A stretch of 64,000 bases of DNA from Betaproteobacteria bacterium (GCA_016720065.1 JADJXY010000001.1:248001-312000), one strand, 5' to 3'; shown: positions 39,590 through 49,831, counted from the first letter of the stretch. Made by a program: numbers and translations. The notes: generated by a model from the sequence alone, not told the origin.

Positions 39590-40486
39590 GTGAGTGCGTC
39601 GGGCATCCTGAGTGACACCAAGGGACGATCTAAGCCAACCATCAGGGGTAGGGCATTGGCGTTGGCTGTTCTTGATGATGAAGCAGACGATGCAAGCATT
39701 CTTGATGCGAGAGACGGTCATCGCATTACACCGCAGTTCATTCAGCGCTTATGGTCATCTGAAGACGGTTCACCCGCAACTCGTCATAGCCAGTTGTATG
39801 CTGCTTACATTGCATACACTGCGACCCCGCAAGCCAATTATCTCCAGCGGTCTCACAATCCTTTGGCCCCGCGAAGTTTTCACGCGGCATTAAGAGTGCC
39901 ATCCGATAGGGGGGCGTTAACGCCGCGAACAGTGACCTACACGGAACGAAAAGGTCTTGAGTCCTACTATTGTGGCGGGGAAGTTTACTACGAGCGCCTG
40001 CGAGGTCTTCCTGGAGATTTCTGTGTGGATTTCCCGTTTCCGATTCAAGGTGATGGTGAGGGCCTTGACTCTGCGATTGCACGTCATGCCGCTATACGCT
40101 GGCAGATGATTGGTGACGCGATTCGTTCCTATTTGGTTGCAGGTGCAGCAAGGTTGTATTTAAGCGGTTGTCGGTTGTCAAATGTTCCGTCGGTGCCTGT
40201 TTCGCTCGATGCACTTCGCAAAGCCCTGCCTGCGACTCATAGCATGCTTTATCACCCTTCCGCCCTAAAAGAAGCACATTTTGCTGGGGCGGAAGATATC
40301 GCGCGCTGGTCGAGGGCGATTCCAGGTCGTGAATCCGAAGTTGTTCTGCCGATCGACGAATCCGGTGAGCCGCTTCTTTCTGTTGATGAAACCGGCTTAT
40401 TGCGCCGCCTCGATTTCGAGGAGGATCGATGGGAAAAATGGTTATCATACAGTTCCTCAACTAGCTTTTTTGCGCACTCCCCGTAG
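39590..40486 (+). pseudogene. Fragment of a Z1-domain-like ATPase/endonuclease gene
   Basis: About 298 codons without a credible start. LAVLDDEADDASILDA resembles the DEAD-like Walker B motif, and AAYIAYTATPQANYLQ resembles the TATPxAN motif III of Z1-domain proteins, which accompany some restriction and phage-defence modules. The Walker A half that should precede it is missing: upstream sequence in this frame is the reverse of the TVP38-like gene. So the 5' part was lost at a junction near 39540-39600. The frame ends inside the convergent HNH gene. Confidence 0.55.
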
Positions 40487-40656
40487 TGAAGTTCCCGGTG
40501 ACAATTCGGGCAAATGGCAACTGCATTTGTCGTCGTATCGGCACCCTTTTCCGCCAATTTCTGGACGTGGTGCACCTCCAGGTACGGAATGCCATCGGCC
40601 CCATTGAAAGGAGCCGCTTGTCGACAGCACTCACAAATGCCGCCTGCCTCCTTTAG

Positions 40657-41832
40657 GGAAACTCTGCATAAGTAACCATCATGCAGCGCAATTTGAGAAA
40701 ATGACGGCATTGTCATTGAGTTGATGAGACAGATGAAACCGATGAAGCAACTGAGCCTGGCCGAGACGGGTTTTTTGCCGAAAGCCGGCAAGCAAACCCG
40801 CAAGGCAGTGTTCCTGGCGGAGATGGAAACGGTGGTGCCGTGGTCGCGTCTTGAGTCGCTGATCGAGCCGTTCTACCCGAAAAAGGGAAACGGCCGCCCG
40901 CCGATGCCGCTGGGCACGATGCTGCGGATTCACTTCATGCAACAGTGGTTTGGTTACTCGGACCCGGCGATGGAAGAAGCCTTGCACGACGTGCCGCTGC
41001 TGCGCCAGTTTGCCGGACTGGATGCCTTCGAGGATGTGATGCCAGACGAAAGCACCATCTTGCGCTTCCGCCATCTGCTGGAGAAGCATGACCTGGCGGT
41101 GGCGATCTTTGCCGAGGTCAACGCGGTGTTGTCGGAGAAAGGGCTGTCGATGAAGCGCGGCACGGTAGTCGATGCAACGCTGATTGCAGCACCGAGTTCG
41201 ACGAAGAACGAAGACAAGAAGCGTGATCCAGAAATGACGCAGACCAAGAAGGGCAATCAGTGGCACTTCGGGATGAAAGCCCATATTGGCGTCGATGCCG
41301 ACAGCGGCTTGATTCATACCGTGGAATGCACGACGGCCAAGGTTGCGGACATTGCGATGATGGAGAAGTGCCTGCACGGGGAAGAAGCCATTGCGCTCGG
41401 TGATCGCGGCTATCACAAGAAGAACCGGACGATTGACGAGTTCCAGAAGGAAGGCAATCTGTCTGTTCTGACACCGACCAAGAAGCCGGCTGGCGGAGCG
41501 CTGACTGAGGAGCAGAAGGCGTTCAACCGGATGCTCTCGGCGGTGCGGGCAATTGTTGAACATCCGTTCCGGGTAGTGAAGCGCCAGTTTGGCTTTGTGA
41601 AAGTTCGCTACCGTGGTCTGGCGAAGAATACGGGGCAGATCGTGACGCTGTTTGCGCTGGCAAATTTGTGGATGGCTCGCAAGCGATTGTTGCCCTTGGT
41701 GGGCGAGGTGCGCCCGTGAAACGGGAAATGCAGGGAAAACTCCTGGATTTCACGGTCAACGGTCGAAAATCGCCTGTTTTTCATCTTTTTTATGACAGCC
41801 TGCGCGGAAATAGCCGGTTATTCAGAGAATCC
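40657..41832 (+). mobile_element. IS5-family insertion sequence, 1176 bp
   Basis: The ends are imperfect inverted repeats GGAAACTCTGCATAA (left) and GGATTCTCTGAATAA (right, inverted). It is flanked by the 4-bp duplication TTAG at 40653-40656 and 41833-41836, matching the YTAR target preference of IS5 elements. One transposase gene fills it. Inserted in the HNH gene. Confidence 0.88.
40724..41719 (+). CDS. IS5-family transposase
   Basis: A 331-aa DDE transposase. The N-terminal DUF772-type region (RLESLIEPFYPKKGNGRPP, then MLRIHFMQQWFGYSDPAMEE, in part) is followed by the catalytic domain with VVDATLIAAPSS (first Asp), LGDRGYHKK (second Asp) and a C-terminal VRAIVEHPFRVVKRQFG (Glu within the E-x6-R-type block). 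It appears intact, so the element may still be active. ATG 40724 is used; a TTG precedes it. Confidence 0.9.
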   Translation: MRQMKPMKQLSLAETGFLPKAGKQTRKAVFLAEMETVVPWSRLESLIEPFYPKKGNGRPPMPLGTMLRIHFMQQWFGYSDPAMEEALHDVPLLRQFAGLDAFEDVMPDESTILRFRHLLEKHDLAVAIFAEVNAVLSEKGLSMKRGTVVDATLIAAPSSTKNEDKKRDPEMTQTKKGNQWHFGMKAHIGVDADSGLIHTVECTTAKVADIAMMEKCLHGEEAIALGDRGYHKKNRTIDEFQKEGNLSVLTPTKKPAGGALTEEQKAFNRMLSAVRAIVEHPFRVVKRQFGFVKVRYRGLAKNTGQIVTLFALANLWMARKRLLPLVGEVRP

Positions 41833-42872
41833 TTAGAACCCAGGCTTTCACCGAGGCATCTCGTTGATACTGGGCAATCGATGTGATGACGACCTTCGGG
41901 TTGTGGCTTCCCGTCGGCAATGGAAGCATCTTTTTCTTTACGTCCTCGCGGACGGCGATCTCAAAGGCAACCACTGGAACCACCGGTTTGCCTTCCAGTT
42001 CAGCAATTAACTGCTCGATCTGGGCAGCAACGTTTGCACCCACGTTTTTGGCCGGCTTCAGACCGGACAACCAGTCCCTGCCCATGAGAGACATGACGTA
42101 GGAGATGTTCTGCATCCGGTACTCGAAGGACTTGGCTGTTCTGCCAAAACGCCTGCCCAGGTCTTCGTAGTAACCCTTCTTTGTAAACGAGGTGCCGGAC
42201 CGGTCCAACTGCTGCATCTTCAGATAAGCGGATACGGACGCACGCAGTTCTTCTTCTGACCAATGCCTCCCGCCCACTGACTCCGTCACCGCAGACTCAC
42301 CGGACAAATACGGTTCCCACTGAAACAATTTTGACTTCTCAATTTCCGAACGCCACCAATGGAAGTCGTCAGCCTTCCTGCTGAACAATTTGAAATACCC
42401 GTCGCCTGGCATCCAGGACGACTTGTCGATAATCAAGCCCGTGATGGCTGGTTTGCCGGTTTTCGCTGACCAATCCGCCAATGAATTTAGCCCTTGGTGT
42501 TTCAGGCTTTCGCCAAAAGTGGGACCCTCTTGCTGAAGAGCGAGCGCGTCATGAACGTCCTTGTAGCTGATGTACGTTCGCGGGTCATTGGGTTTGACGC
42601 TCGCTAATCGAGAGACGAGAAGCCTAAGAAGGCGAAGCCCGCCGTCGTCGAGAATCGCTGTCTGTTCTGGCACGTTAGTTCTCCATTTGTTGCAATAAGC
42701 ATACAACAGAGGAGTGGTAGTGGGCTCTGTTCAGATCAATTTAACTGAATCGCCCGCCAGGGTCAGATGACCTGCTCAACGAACGTCATGGCATTGCTCA
42801 TCACGGTCGAGGCCGGTATCGATCCGCAAAATGAGGCGATGTTCAGACTGCGGCAACATGGTCAACGCAAAC

Positions 42873-42906
42873 AAAAAAGCCAACCCCGAACGAGGTTGGC
42901 TTTTTG
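42873..42906 (-). terminator. Rho-independent terminator downstream of the island tRNA
   Basis: On the minus strand AAAAAGCCAACC pairs with GGTTGGCTTTTT across an 8-nt loop and is followed by TTTTTTG. It starts 7 nt beyond the CCA end of the tRNA. The symmetric A/T runs mean it could act in both directions. Confidence 0.85.
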
Positions 42907-42912
42907 CTTTTT

Positions 42913-43264
42913 TGGTGGGCCCGCACGGACTTGAACCGTGGACCAAAGGATTCGACCGAGCCTTGATTTTCATCACAAGCGGGAAACCCCGCCTGACACT
43001 CGTCGGACTATCTTATCGCCTTCGACACCGATCTCTCGGTTCGGTCAGGCGTCGGGCGCTCAAGGCGGTCATTAAGGAAACTCAATTCCTCCGCTAGTCT
43101 CTGCACCTTCCGGAGCTGTAGCCCCGGCTTGGCTCAGGGTTGCCGTACGCACATTACTGCGCGCTTAGGTTTCCCTGAATTCACCCGATTTTCGATCGCC
43201 ATTTCTGACGAAAGTCACAATTAACTTATGAGTCCTCTGCTCTAACCAACTGAGCTACAGGCCC
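42913..43264 (-). tRNA. tRNA-Ile(CAU) carried by the island, with a group I intron
   Basis: The exons are 43264-43228 (37 nt, ending in the anticodon CAT) and 42952-42913 (40 nt, ending CCA), giving a 77-nt tRNA. The acceptor is GGGCCTG/CGGGCCC with one U-G pair, the D-arm is GCTCAGTTGGTTAGAGC, the anticodon loop is CTCATAA, and the T-arm is CACGG-TTCAAGT-CCGTG. It differs from the split resident copy by paired changes in the T stem, so both fold and the two are diverged homologues. Isoleucine (lysidine-modified CAU) rather than elongator Met is inferred from the well-known Azoarcus tRNA-Ile(CAU) intron host. It presumably supplies the function lost from the split gene. Confidence 0.92.
42953..43227 (-). 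ncRNA. Group I self-splicing intron in the tRNA anticodon loop
   Basis: 275 nt inserted directly after the anticodon CAT and ending in G (omega-G) at 42953. The internal guide GTGA (43218-43215) pairs with exon TCAT, with the expected U-G at the splice site (P1). Core elements are present in order: TTCAGGGAAACCTAAG (43179-43164), GGCAACCCTGAGCCAAGCC (43144-43126) and AAGATAGTCC (43014-43005). These closely resemble the Azoarcus tRNA-Ile intron (subgroup IC3) as I remember it, which is about 70 nt shorter. No homing endonuclease frame is inside. Confidence 0.92.
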
Positions 43265-43440
43265 GAAACTGCAATTCTACCGGCATGCCCTGATTGGGTG
43301 TGTCGGCATTTTGTCGTCCGTCCCAAGACTGGACCAGAAATGGACCAGACGACTCTTTTACTGCTCTTCCAGACCGACCGAAATCTGTCTGTAAGCCTTG
43401 CTACACAAGGGCCTCTGAAAATGCTCGGTTGAAATGTCAG

Positions 43441-43454
43441 AGGATTATGAGTCC
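43441..43454. repeat. Right attachment-site repeat
   Basis: AGGATTATGAGTCC, identical to 35482-35495. In the island's own tRNA this sequence is interrupted after ATG (reading the plus strand, between 42952 and 43228) by the intron. Confidence 0.85.
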
Positions 43455-43483
43455 TCTGCTCTAACCGACTGAGCTACAGGCCC
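43441..43483 (-). pseudogene. 5' half of the split resident tRNA-Ile(CAU) gene
   Basis: Minus-strand GGGCCTGTAGCTCAGTCGG, the rest of the D-arm, then the anticodon stem-loop to AATCCT, after which the sequence is unrelated (CTGACATTTC). It is the partner of 35448-35495. Any promoter upstream of 43483 would now read through this half toward the intact island tRNA about 180 bp further on. Confidence 0.9.
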
Positions 43484-43569
43484 ACCGGAAGTCTTTGCTG
43501 CAAGATGACCGAAGGTCGGTCGGGGGTATCGTCGGGATATCCTGCCGGCGGCGCCGGGGGCGCTCCCGA

Positions 43570-43602
43570 CGACGAGGGCCGTGCGGCTTGTGGCCCTCGT
43601 CG
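43570..43602 (-). terminator. Hairpin downstream of rpoD
   Basis: CGACGAGGGCC pairs perfectly with GGCCCTCGTCG across an 11-nt loop, 36 bp beyond the rpoD stop. It is a stable 11-bp stem but no T-run follows on the minus strand, so intrinsic termination is uncertain. Confidence 0.5.
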
Positions 43603-43637
43603 GTTCTGGGGATTACGCGGAGGGTGTCATCGCGACT

Positions 43638-45608
<1,971 letters not shown>

Positions 45609-45652
45609 CACCACGATCCGTAAATTGGGAAAACCTCAAATTCTACCACAAC

Positions 45653-47383
45653 TTAGCCTCTTTTTGCGGGGTTCGAAAGGAGCCGCAGGTATTCCTGTTT
45701 TTCCTCCGTCGACAGACCCGTCACTCCAAGCCGCTGGACCTTGGCTTGCAGGGCGGAAAAGGCCCGCTTCTGGGCGCCCTCGCGAAGCTTGTCCAGGACA
45801 TCGGCGAACTCGGTCTCGGCTTCGCTGGCGTCGAGCGGCTTGCCCAGGGCTTCCGCGGCCACCTGGTCCAGGGCGCCTTCTTCAGGGTCGCCTCGCAGCC
45901 GCTCCCGCAGGGTGGCGTAGCTGTCTGCGCCGCTGTTAGCCTCGGCGGCCAGGCGCCGCAGTAGACTTCTTTCGGGCAGGTCGCCCAGCAGGTCGACCGG
46001 CAGGCGGGCTGCGAGTTCGGGCCGTTGGAGGATCAGGCGGAGCAGCCCGCGCCCGAGGGATGGGGCGGCCCGCGGGGCACGGGGCGGTGGTGGGGCGGAA
46101 ATGGACTTGAGATCGCACAGTCGCTCCACTTCGGCCTGCGCGAAGCCGCTGGCCTCGGCCAGGCGCTTGACCAGTTGCAGGCGTAGCAGGGGCGTGGGCA
46201 GGCGGGTGAGCAGAGGTTTGGCCTCATAGACCAGTCTGGCCTTGCCTTCCGAACTGGTCAGGTCGCAACGCTGGGCGAGTTCGCGCAGGAGAAAATCCGA
46301 AAGGGGCATGGCCTCGGCCACCAGGCGATCGAAGGCAGCCTTGCCGCGGGTTCGGATGAAGCTGTCCGGGTCGTCTTCTTCGGGCAGGAAGACGAAGCCC
46401 AGGGACTTGTTGTCGGCCAGGGCTTCCAGAGAATTTTCAAGGGCGCGCCAGGCCGCCTTGCGGCCGGCGTTGTCGCCGTCGAAGCAGAAGACGATGCGGT
46501 CCACCTGGCGCAGCAGCTTCTGCACATGGGTGGCGGTGGTGGCGGTGCCCAGGGTGGCCACCGCGTTGCCTACGCCGTTCTGGGCCAGGGCGATGACGTC
46601 CATGTAGCCTTCGGTGACGATGGCGATGTCGGTTTCCCGCAGGGCCTGACGGGCCTGGGGCAGACCGAAGAGCTCGCGGCCCTTCTCGAAGAGCGGTGTC
46701 TCCGGCGAATTGAGATACTTGGGCTCGCCCTGGTCGATGATGCGCCCGCCGAAGGCGATGATGTCGCCCTTGGGATTGACGATGGGGATCATCAGCCGGT
46801 CACGGAAACGGTCGTAGCGCCGGCCGCTGTCGTTGTCGATGACCAGGCCCGCGGCGTGCAGGGCCTCGGCGTTGTAGTCGGGGAAGACGGCTTGCAGGTT
46901 CTGCCAGCCCTCCGGTGCGTAGCCGACGCCGAAGCGGGCAGCGACCTCGCCGGAGAGGCCGCGCTTCTTGCAATACTCGATGGCCCGGGGCGAGCGCTTC
47001 AGTTGTTCCTTGTAGTAGGCGGCGGCCTGGGCCATGACCTCGATGAGGGTGCGGGTCTGGCCCGGTTTTTCGTCGTGGAAGGCGCGGCCTTCGGCCTCCG
47101 GCACCTGCATGCCGCTGCGGCCGGCCAATTCCTTGACGGCGTCGATGAAGCCGATGCCCTGGTATTCCATGACGAAGCCGATGGCCGTGCCGTGGGCACC
47201 GCAGCCGAAGCAGTGGTAGAACTGCTTGGTCGGGCTGACGGTGAAGGAGGGCGACTTCTCGTTGTGGAAGGGGCAGCAGGCGGCGTAGTTGGCCCCGGCC
47301 TTCTTCAGGGGGACGTAGCTGTCGATGAGGTCGACGATGTCGACTCGCGCCAGCAAATCCTGAATGAAGGATTCCGGAATCAC
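45653..47383 (-). CDS. dnaG: DNA primase
   Basis: A 576-aa primase. The N-terminal CHC2 zinc finger shows CPFHNEKSPSF and YHCFGCGAHG. The TOPRIM core has IVTEGYMDVIAL with FCFDGDNAGRKA, and the C-terminal third should contact DnaB. Length is normal. It lies between yqeY and rpoD in the conserved operon. Confidence 0.96.
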   Translation of the reverse strand: MIPESFIQDLLARVDIVDLIDSYVPLKKAGANYAACCPFHNEKSPSFTVSPTKQFYHCFGCGAHGTAIGFVMEYQGIGFIDAVKELAGRSGMQVPEAEGRAFHDEKPGQTRTLIEVMAQAAAYYKEQLKRSPRAIEYCKKRGLSGEVAARFGVGYAPEGWQNLQAVFPDYNAEALHAAGLVIDNDSGRRYDRFRDRLMIPIVNPKGDIIAFGGRIIDQGEPKYLNSPETPLFEKGRELFGLPQARQALRETDIAIVTEGYMDVIALAQNGVGNAVATLGTATTATHVQKLLRQVDRIVFCFDGDNAGRKAAWRALENSLEALADNKSLGFVFLPEEDDPDSFIRTRGKAAFDRLVAEAMPLSDFLLRELAQRCDLTSSEGKARLVYEAKPLLTRLPTPLLRLQLVKRLAEASGFAQAEVERLCDLKSISAPPPPRAPRAAPSLGRGLLRLILQRPELAARLPVDLLGDLPERSLLRRLAAEANSGADSYATLRERLRGDPEEGALDQVAAEALGKPLDASEAETEFADVLDKLREGAQKRAFSALQAKVQRLGVTGLSTEEKQEYLRLLSNPAKRG

Positions 47384-47390
47384 GGCGCGT

Positions 47391-47837
47391 TCAGCCTGCC
47401 ACCGCCGCCTTCACCTGCTTCGAAACCTCGCCCATGTCGGCCTTTCCGGCGAGACGCGGCTTCAGGATGCCCATCAGCCTGCCCATGTCGGCCGGACCCT
47501 TGGCGCCGGTTTCGGCCACGGCGGCGGCCACGGCGGCGGCGACTTCCTCGGGGCTCATCTTTTCCGGGAGGTAGGCGGAGAGTACGGTGATTTCGGCCTT
47601 CTCGACGTCCGCCAGGTCCTGGCGGCCGCCGGCTTCGTACTGGCTGACGCTGTCCCTGCGCTGCTTGACCAGCTTTTCGATGATTGCGGTCACTCCGGTA
47701 TCGTCGAGTTCGACCCGCTCATCCACCTCCTTCTGCTTGATGGCGGCAAGCAGAAGGCGAATGGCGCCCAGGCGCGCGGTTTCCTTGGCCTTCATGGCCG
47801 ATTTCATGTCGTCGGTGATGCGGGTTTTGAGGGTCAT
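47391..47837 (-). CDS. yqeY: GatB/YqeY-domain protein
   Basis: A 148-aa helical protein (MTLKTRITDDMKSAMKAKET at the N-terminus) with the YqeY pattern: RLGAIRLLLAAIKQKEVDER, then a C-terminal region MGRLMGILKPRLAGKADM. Related to the tail domain of the GatB amidotransferase; it may bind tRNA, but its role is unclear. It stands 7 nt from dnaG in the rpsU-dnaG-rpoD cluster. Confidence 0.92.
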   Translation of the reverse strand: MTLKTRITDDMKSAMKAKETARLGAIRLLLAAIKQKEVDERVELDDTGVTAIIEKLVKQRRDSVSQYEAGGRQDLADVEKAEITVLSAYLPEKMSPEEVAAAVAAAVAETGAKGPADMGRLMGILKPRLAGKADMGEVSKQVKAAVAG

Positions 47838-47867
47838 TGCGCGGGCTGAATGGTGAAATGTGAAAGA

Positions 47868-47920
47868 TGAAACGTGGCGAGGTCGTGGCAGCGGAGAGGC
47901 CTCCTCGCTTCACGTTTCAC
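47868..47920. repeat. Intergenic hairpin between yqeY and rpsU
   Basis: TGAAACGTGGCGAGG (from 47868) pairs with CCTCGCTTCACGTTTCAC (to 47920) with a small bulge. It resembles in style the hairpin upstream of corC and looks like an interspersed palindromic element. Confidence 0.5.
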
Positions 47921-47923
47921 AAA

Positions 47924-47957
47924 CAAAAAAGCCGCCAGCGGTTGAAGCGGGCGGCTT
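47924..47957 (-). terminator. Rho-independent terminator after rpsU
   Basis: On the minus strand AGCCGCC (47956-47950) pairs with GGCGGCT (47936-47930) and is followed by TTTTTTG. It lies 24 bp after the rpsU stop, so it should attenuate transcription into yqeY-dnaG-rpoD, as this terminator does in E. coli. Confidence 0.85.
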
Positions 47958-47980
47958 GCTCTGCGTGGCGAAGAACTGGG

Positions 47981-48193
47981 TCAGTACAGTTTCGGCGGCA
48001 GGGTCATGCTGCGGATGCGCTTGTGGTGACGCTTGACGGCGGCAGCCTGCTTGCGCTTCCTCTCGGAGGTGGGCTTTTCATAAAACTCACGGGCGCGCAG
48101 CTCGGTCAGGAGACCCGTCTTTTCGACAGTGCGCTTGAAGCGGCGGATGGCCACTTCGAACGGCTCGTTTTCCTTGACACGAATGTTCGGCAT
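47981..48193 (-). CDS. rpsU: 30S ribosomal protein S21
   Basis: A 70-aa basic protein (MPNIRVKENEPFEVAIRRFK, then AREFYEKPTSERKRKQAAA) matching S21 in length and sequence. ATG 48193 is the standard start; the ATG three codons upstream is ignored. First gene of the macromolecular synthesis operon, divergent from tsaD. Confidence 0.96.
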   Translation of the reverse strand: MPNIRVKENEPFEVAIRRFKRTVEKTGLLTELRAREFYEKPTSERKRKQAAAVKRHHKRIRSMTLPPKLY

Positions 48194-48348
48194 AAAAATC
48201 ACCCCCTTCCGTCAGGCGCCCGCCCGGTCAAGTAGGGGGCGGTGCGCGCAATTCAACTCCGCGGATTCGCGGAAAAGCCGAGCAGTATAGGAGACAACTC
48301 CCTGATCCATCAAGTGTTATTTGGCGGTGGTGATAGAATCGCGGCCCT

Positions 48349-49382
48349 ATGCTGATCCTTGGCGTCGAATCCTCCTGCGACGAAACCGGTGTCGCGCTGT
48401 ACGACAGCGCAGCCGGGCTGCTGGCCCATGCCTTGCACTCCCAGGTGGCGATGCACGCCGAGTACGGCGGCGTGGTCCCCGAGCTCGCCTCCCGCGACCA
48501 TATCCGGCGGGTCGTACCGCTGCTGCGGGAAACGCTGGAGCGGGCGGGGAAGCCCCTGGCCGCCATCGACGCCGTAGCCTACACGCGGGGGCCTGGCCTG
48601 GCAGGCGCGCTGCTGGTGGGCTGTGCCTTTGCCGAGGCCCTGGCCTTCGCCCTGGAGCGGCCCACGCTTCCGGTCCATCACCTGGAAGGCCATCTGCTCT
48701 CGCCCCTGTTGTCCCGGGAGCCCCCAGCTTTCCCTTCGTCGCCCTGCTGGTCTCCGGGGGGCATACCCAGCTGATGCGGGTCTCCGGCGTAGGACGGTAC
48801 GAACTCCTGGGCGAAACCCTGGACGACGCTGCCGGCGAAGCCTTCGACAAGAGCGCCAAGCTCCTCGGCCTGCCCTATCCTGGCGGCGCCCTGCTGTCCC
48901 GGCTGGCCGAGGCGGGGCAGCCCGGCAGATACGAATTGCCTCGCCCCATGCTGCATTCCGCCGATCTCGACTTCAGCTTTTCCGGCCTCAAGACCGCCGT
49001 GCTGACCCTGGTACGGGAGCAGGGGCAGACACCCGGCGAAACCTTCAGGGCCGACGCCGCCCGCGCCTTTCAGGACGCCATCGTCGAGGTGCTGGTGAAG
49101 AAGTCCCTCAAGGCTCTGAAGCAGACCGGCCTCAAGCAACTCGTCGTCGCCGGTGGGGTAGGCGCCAACAAGCAATTGCGCGGCACCTTGGACGAGGAAG
49201 CCCGCCGCAAGCGCTTCCGCGTCTACTACCCGGAACTGGAGTTCTGCACCGACAACGCCGCCATGATCGCCCTGGCCGGCTGCCTGCGCCTCCAGGCCGG
49301 CGCCCCTGCCAAGCCCGCCGGCAGCTTCGCCGTCCAGCCCCGGTGGCCCTTGATGGACATGAGCGATGCCGCGCTGAAATAG
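48349..49382 (+). CDS. tsaD: tRNA threonylcarbamoyladenosine biosynthesis protein TsaD (frameshift in the sequence)
   Basis: A t6A37 synthesis ATPase of the Kae1/YgjD family. N-terminal LGVESSCDETGVALYD and the metal motif HHLEGHLLSPL are in one frame. VALLVSGGHTQL, DFSFSGLKTAV, VVAGGVGANKQLR and CTDNAAMIALAG are in the next. The shift lies in a C5 run at 48721-48725, and one added C restores EPPSFPFVALLVSGGHTQ and a normal length of about 344 aa. Since the gene should be essential, I take this as a probable sequence error. An extended -10 (TGATAGAAT, 48331-48339) lies just before ATG. Confidence 0.92.
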
Positions 49383-49400
49383 GGGGCGCCGCCAGCGGCG

Positions 49401-49780
49401 TCAATCAGGTGCGGGCGTGGAAGACGGTAGTGTTTGGGCTTCGAACTCGCCGCTGTAGCGGAAGACCTCGCCGAACAGCGGGTGGGTCAAGCGGAAATCC
49501 ATGGCAAAGCGGGTTGCGTCAAGCGCCTCCTCGACAATGGTCGTGTGGCCGACCGAGGGCCAGCCATTCCGCACTCGGCACCCGCCAGCGCCACAGCCGT
49601 GCGACGAAGCGCACGCCCCGATAGTGCAGATGCTTACCGACCACGTAGGGGCGCTTTGGACGCAACGCGCTGCCGCCCATCTCCCGAAACGGGTGGCCCA
49701 GTTGCCGGCGGTGCGGGAGCAGCGGAAGTCCTGCCAGGAATCTCGGGTGGCGCCACTAGTGGCCGCTCACTTTCAGCCAT
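49401..49780 (-). pseudogene. Possible remnant of a DUF4166-like C-terminus
   Basis: No continuous frame exists in 49383-49831. On the minus strand two adjacent frames give KRPYVVGKHLHYRGVRFVAR, then, after a slip, AMDFRLTHPLFGEVFRYSGE, ending at TGA 49403-49401. The second piece resembles the end of DUF4166 domains, which fold around a lipocalin-like barrel. It is either a decayed gene or another region with indel errors. Confidence 0.3.
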
Positions 49781-49831
49781 TCAGCCCGCCAGTGATCGTC
49801 TGTCGCGGCACATCGATACGGCGGTTCGACT

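Larger units (their letters stand above)
40252..42706 (-). pseudogene. HNH endonuclease gene interrupted by an IS5-family element
   Basis: The N-terminal part (42706 to 41833, 291 codons) ends inside the IS, and the C-terminal part (40652 to 40252) continues beyond it. Removing the IS and one TTAG copy fuses them in frame as VKAWVLKEAGGICECCRQ, 424 codons. The C-terminal part is a clear HNH nuclease: CECC, then LEVHHVQKLAEKG and AICPNCHRELHYGE (zinc Cys pairs, HH, final His). The N-terminal half has a helix-turn-helix-like block (SFTKKGYYEDLGRRFGRT). No stop follows the HNH domain closely, and the frame runs into the Z1-like fragment. Confidence 0.8.
35482..43454. mobile_element. Genomic island inserted in the anticodon loop of tRNA-Ile(CAU)
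   Basis: The 14-bp direct repeat AGGATTATGAGTCC occurs at 35482-35495 and 43441-43454. Deleting one repeat plus everything between restores a perfect resident tRNA gene. The roughly 8-kb interior is visibly lower in GC than both flanks and carries accessory genes and gene fragments. At the right end it supplies a complete replacement tRNA-Ile(CAU) containing a group I intron. No integrase, recombinase (apart from the IS5 transposase) or replication gene is recognisable, so the element is probably defective or mobilised in trans. Confidence 0.85.

Noticed and set aside
42913..43264. Split tRNA with an unrelated insertion or a decayed tRNA
   Set aside because: The interruption ends in G, has a matching internal guide pairing and all conserved group I core blocks, and the exons fold into a perfect tRNA.
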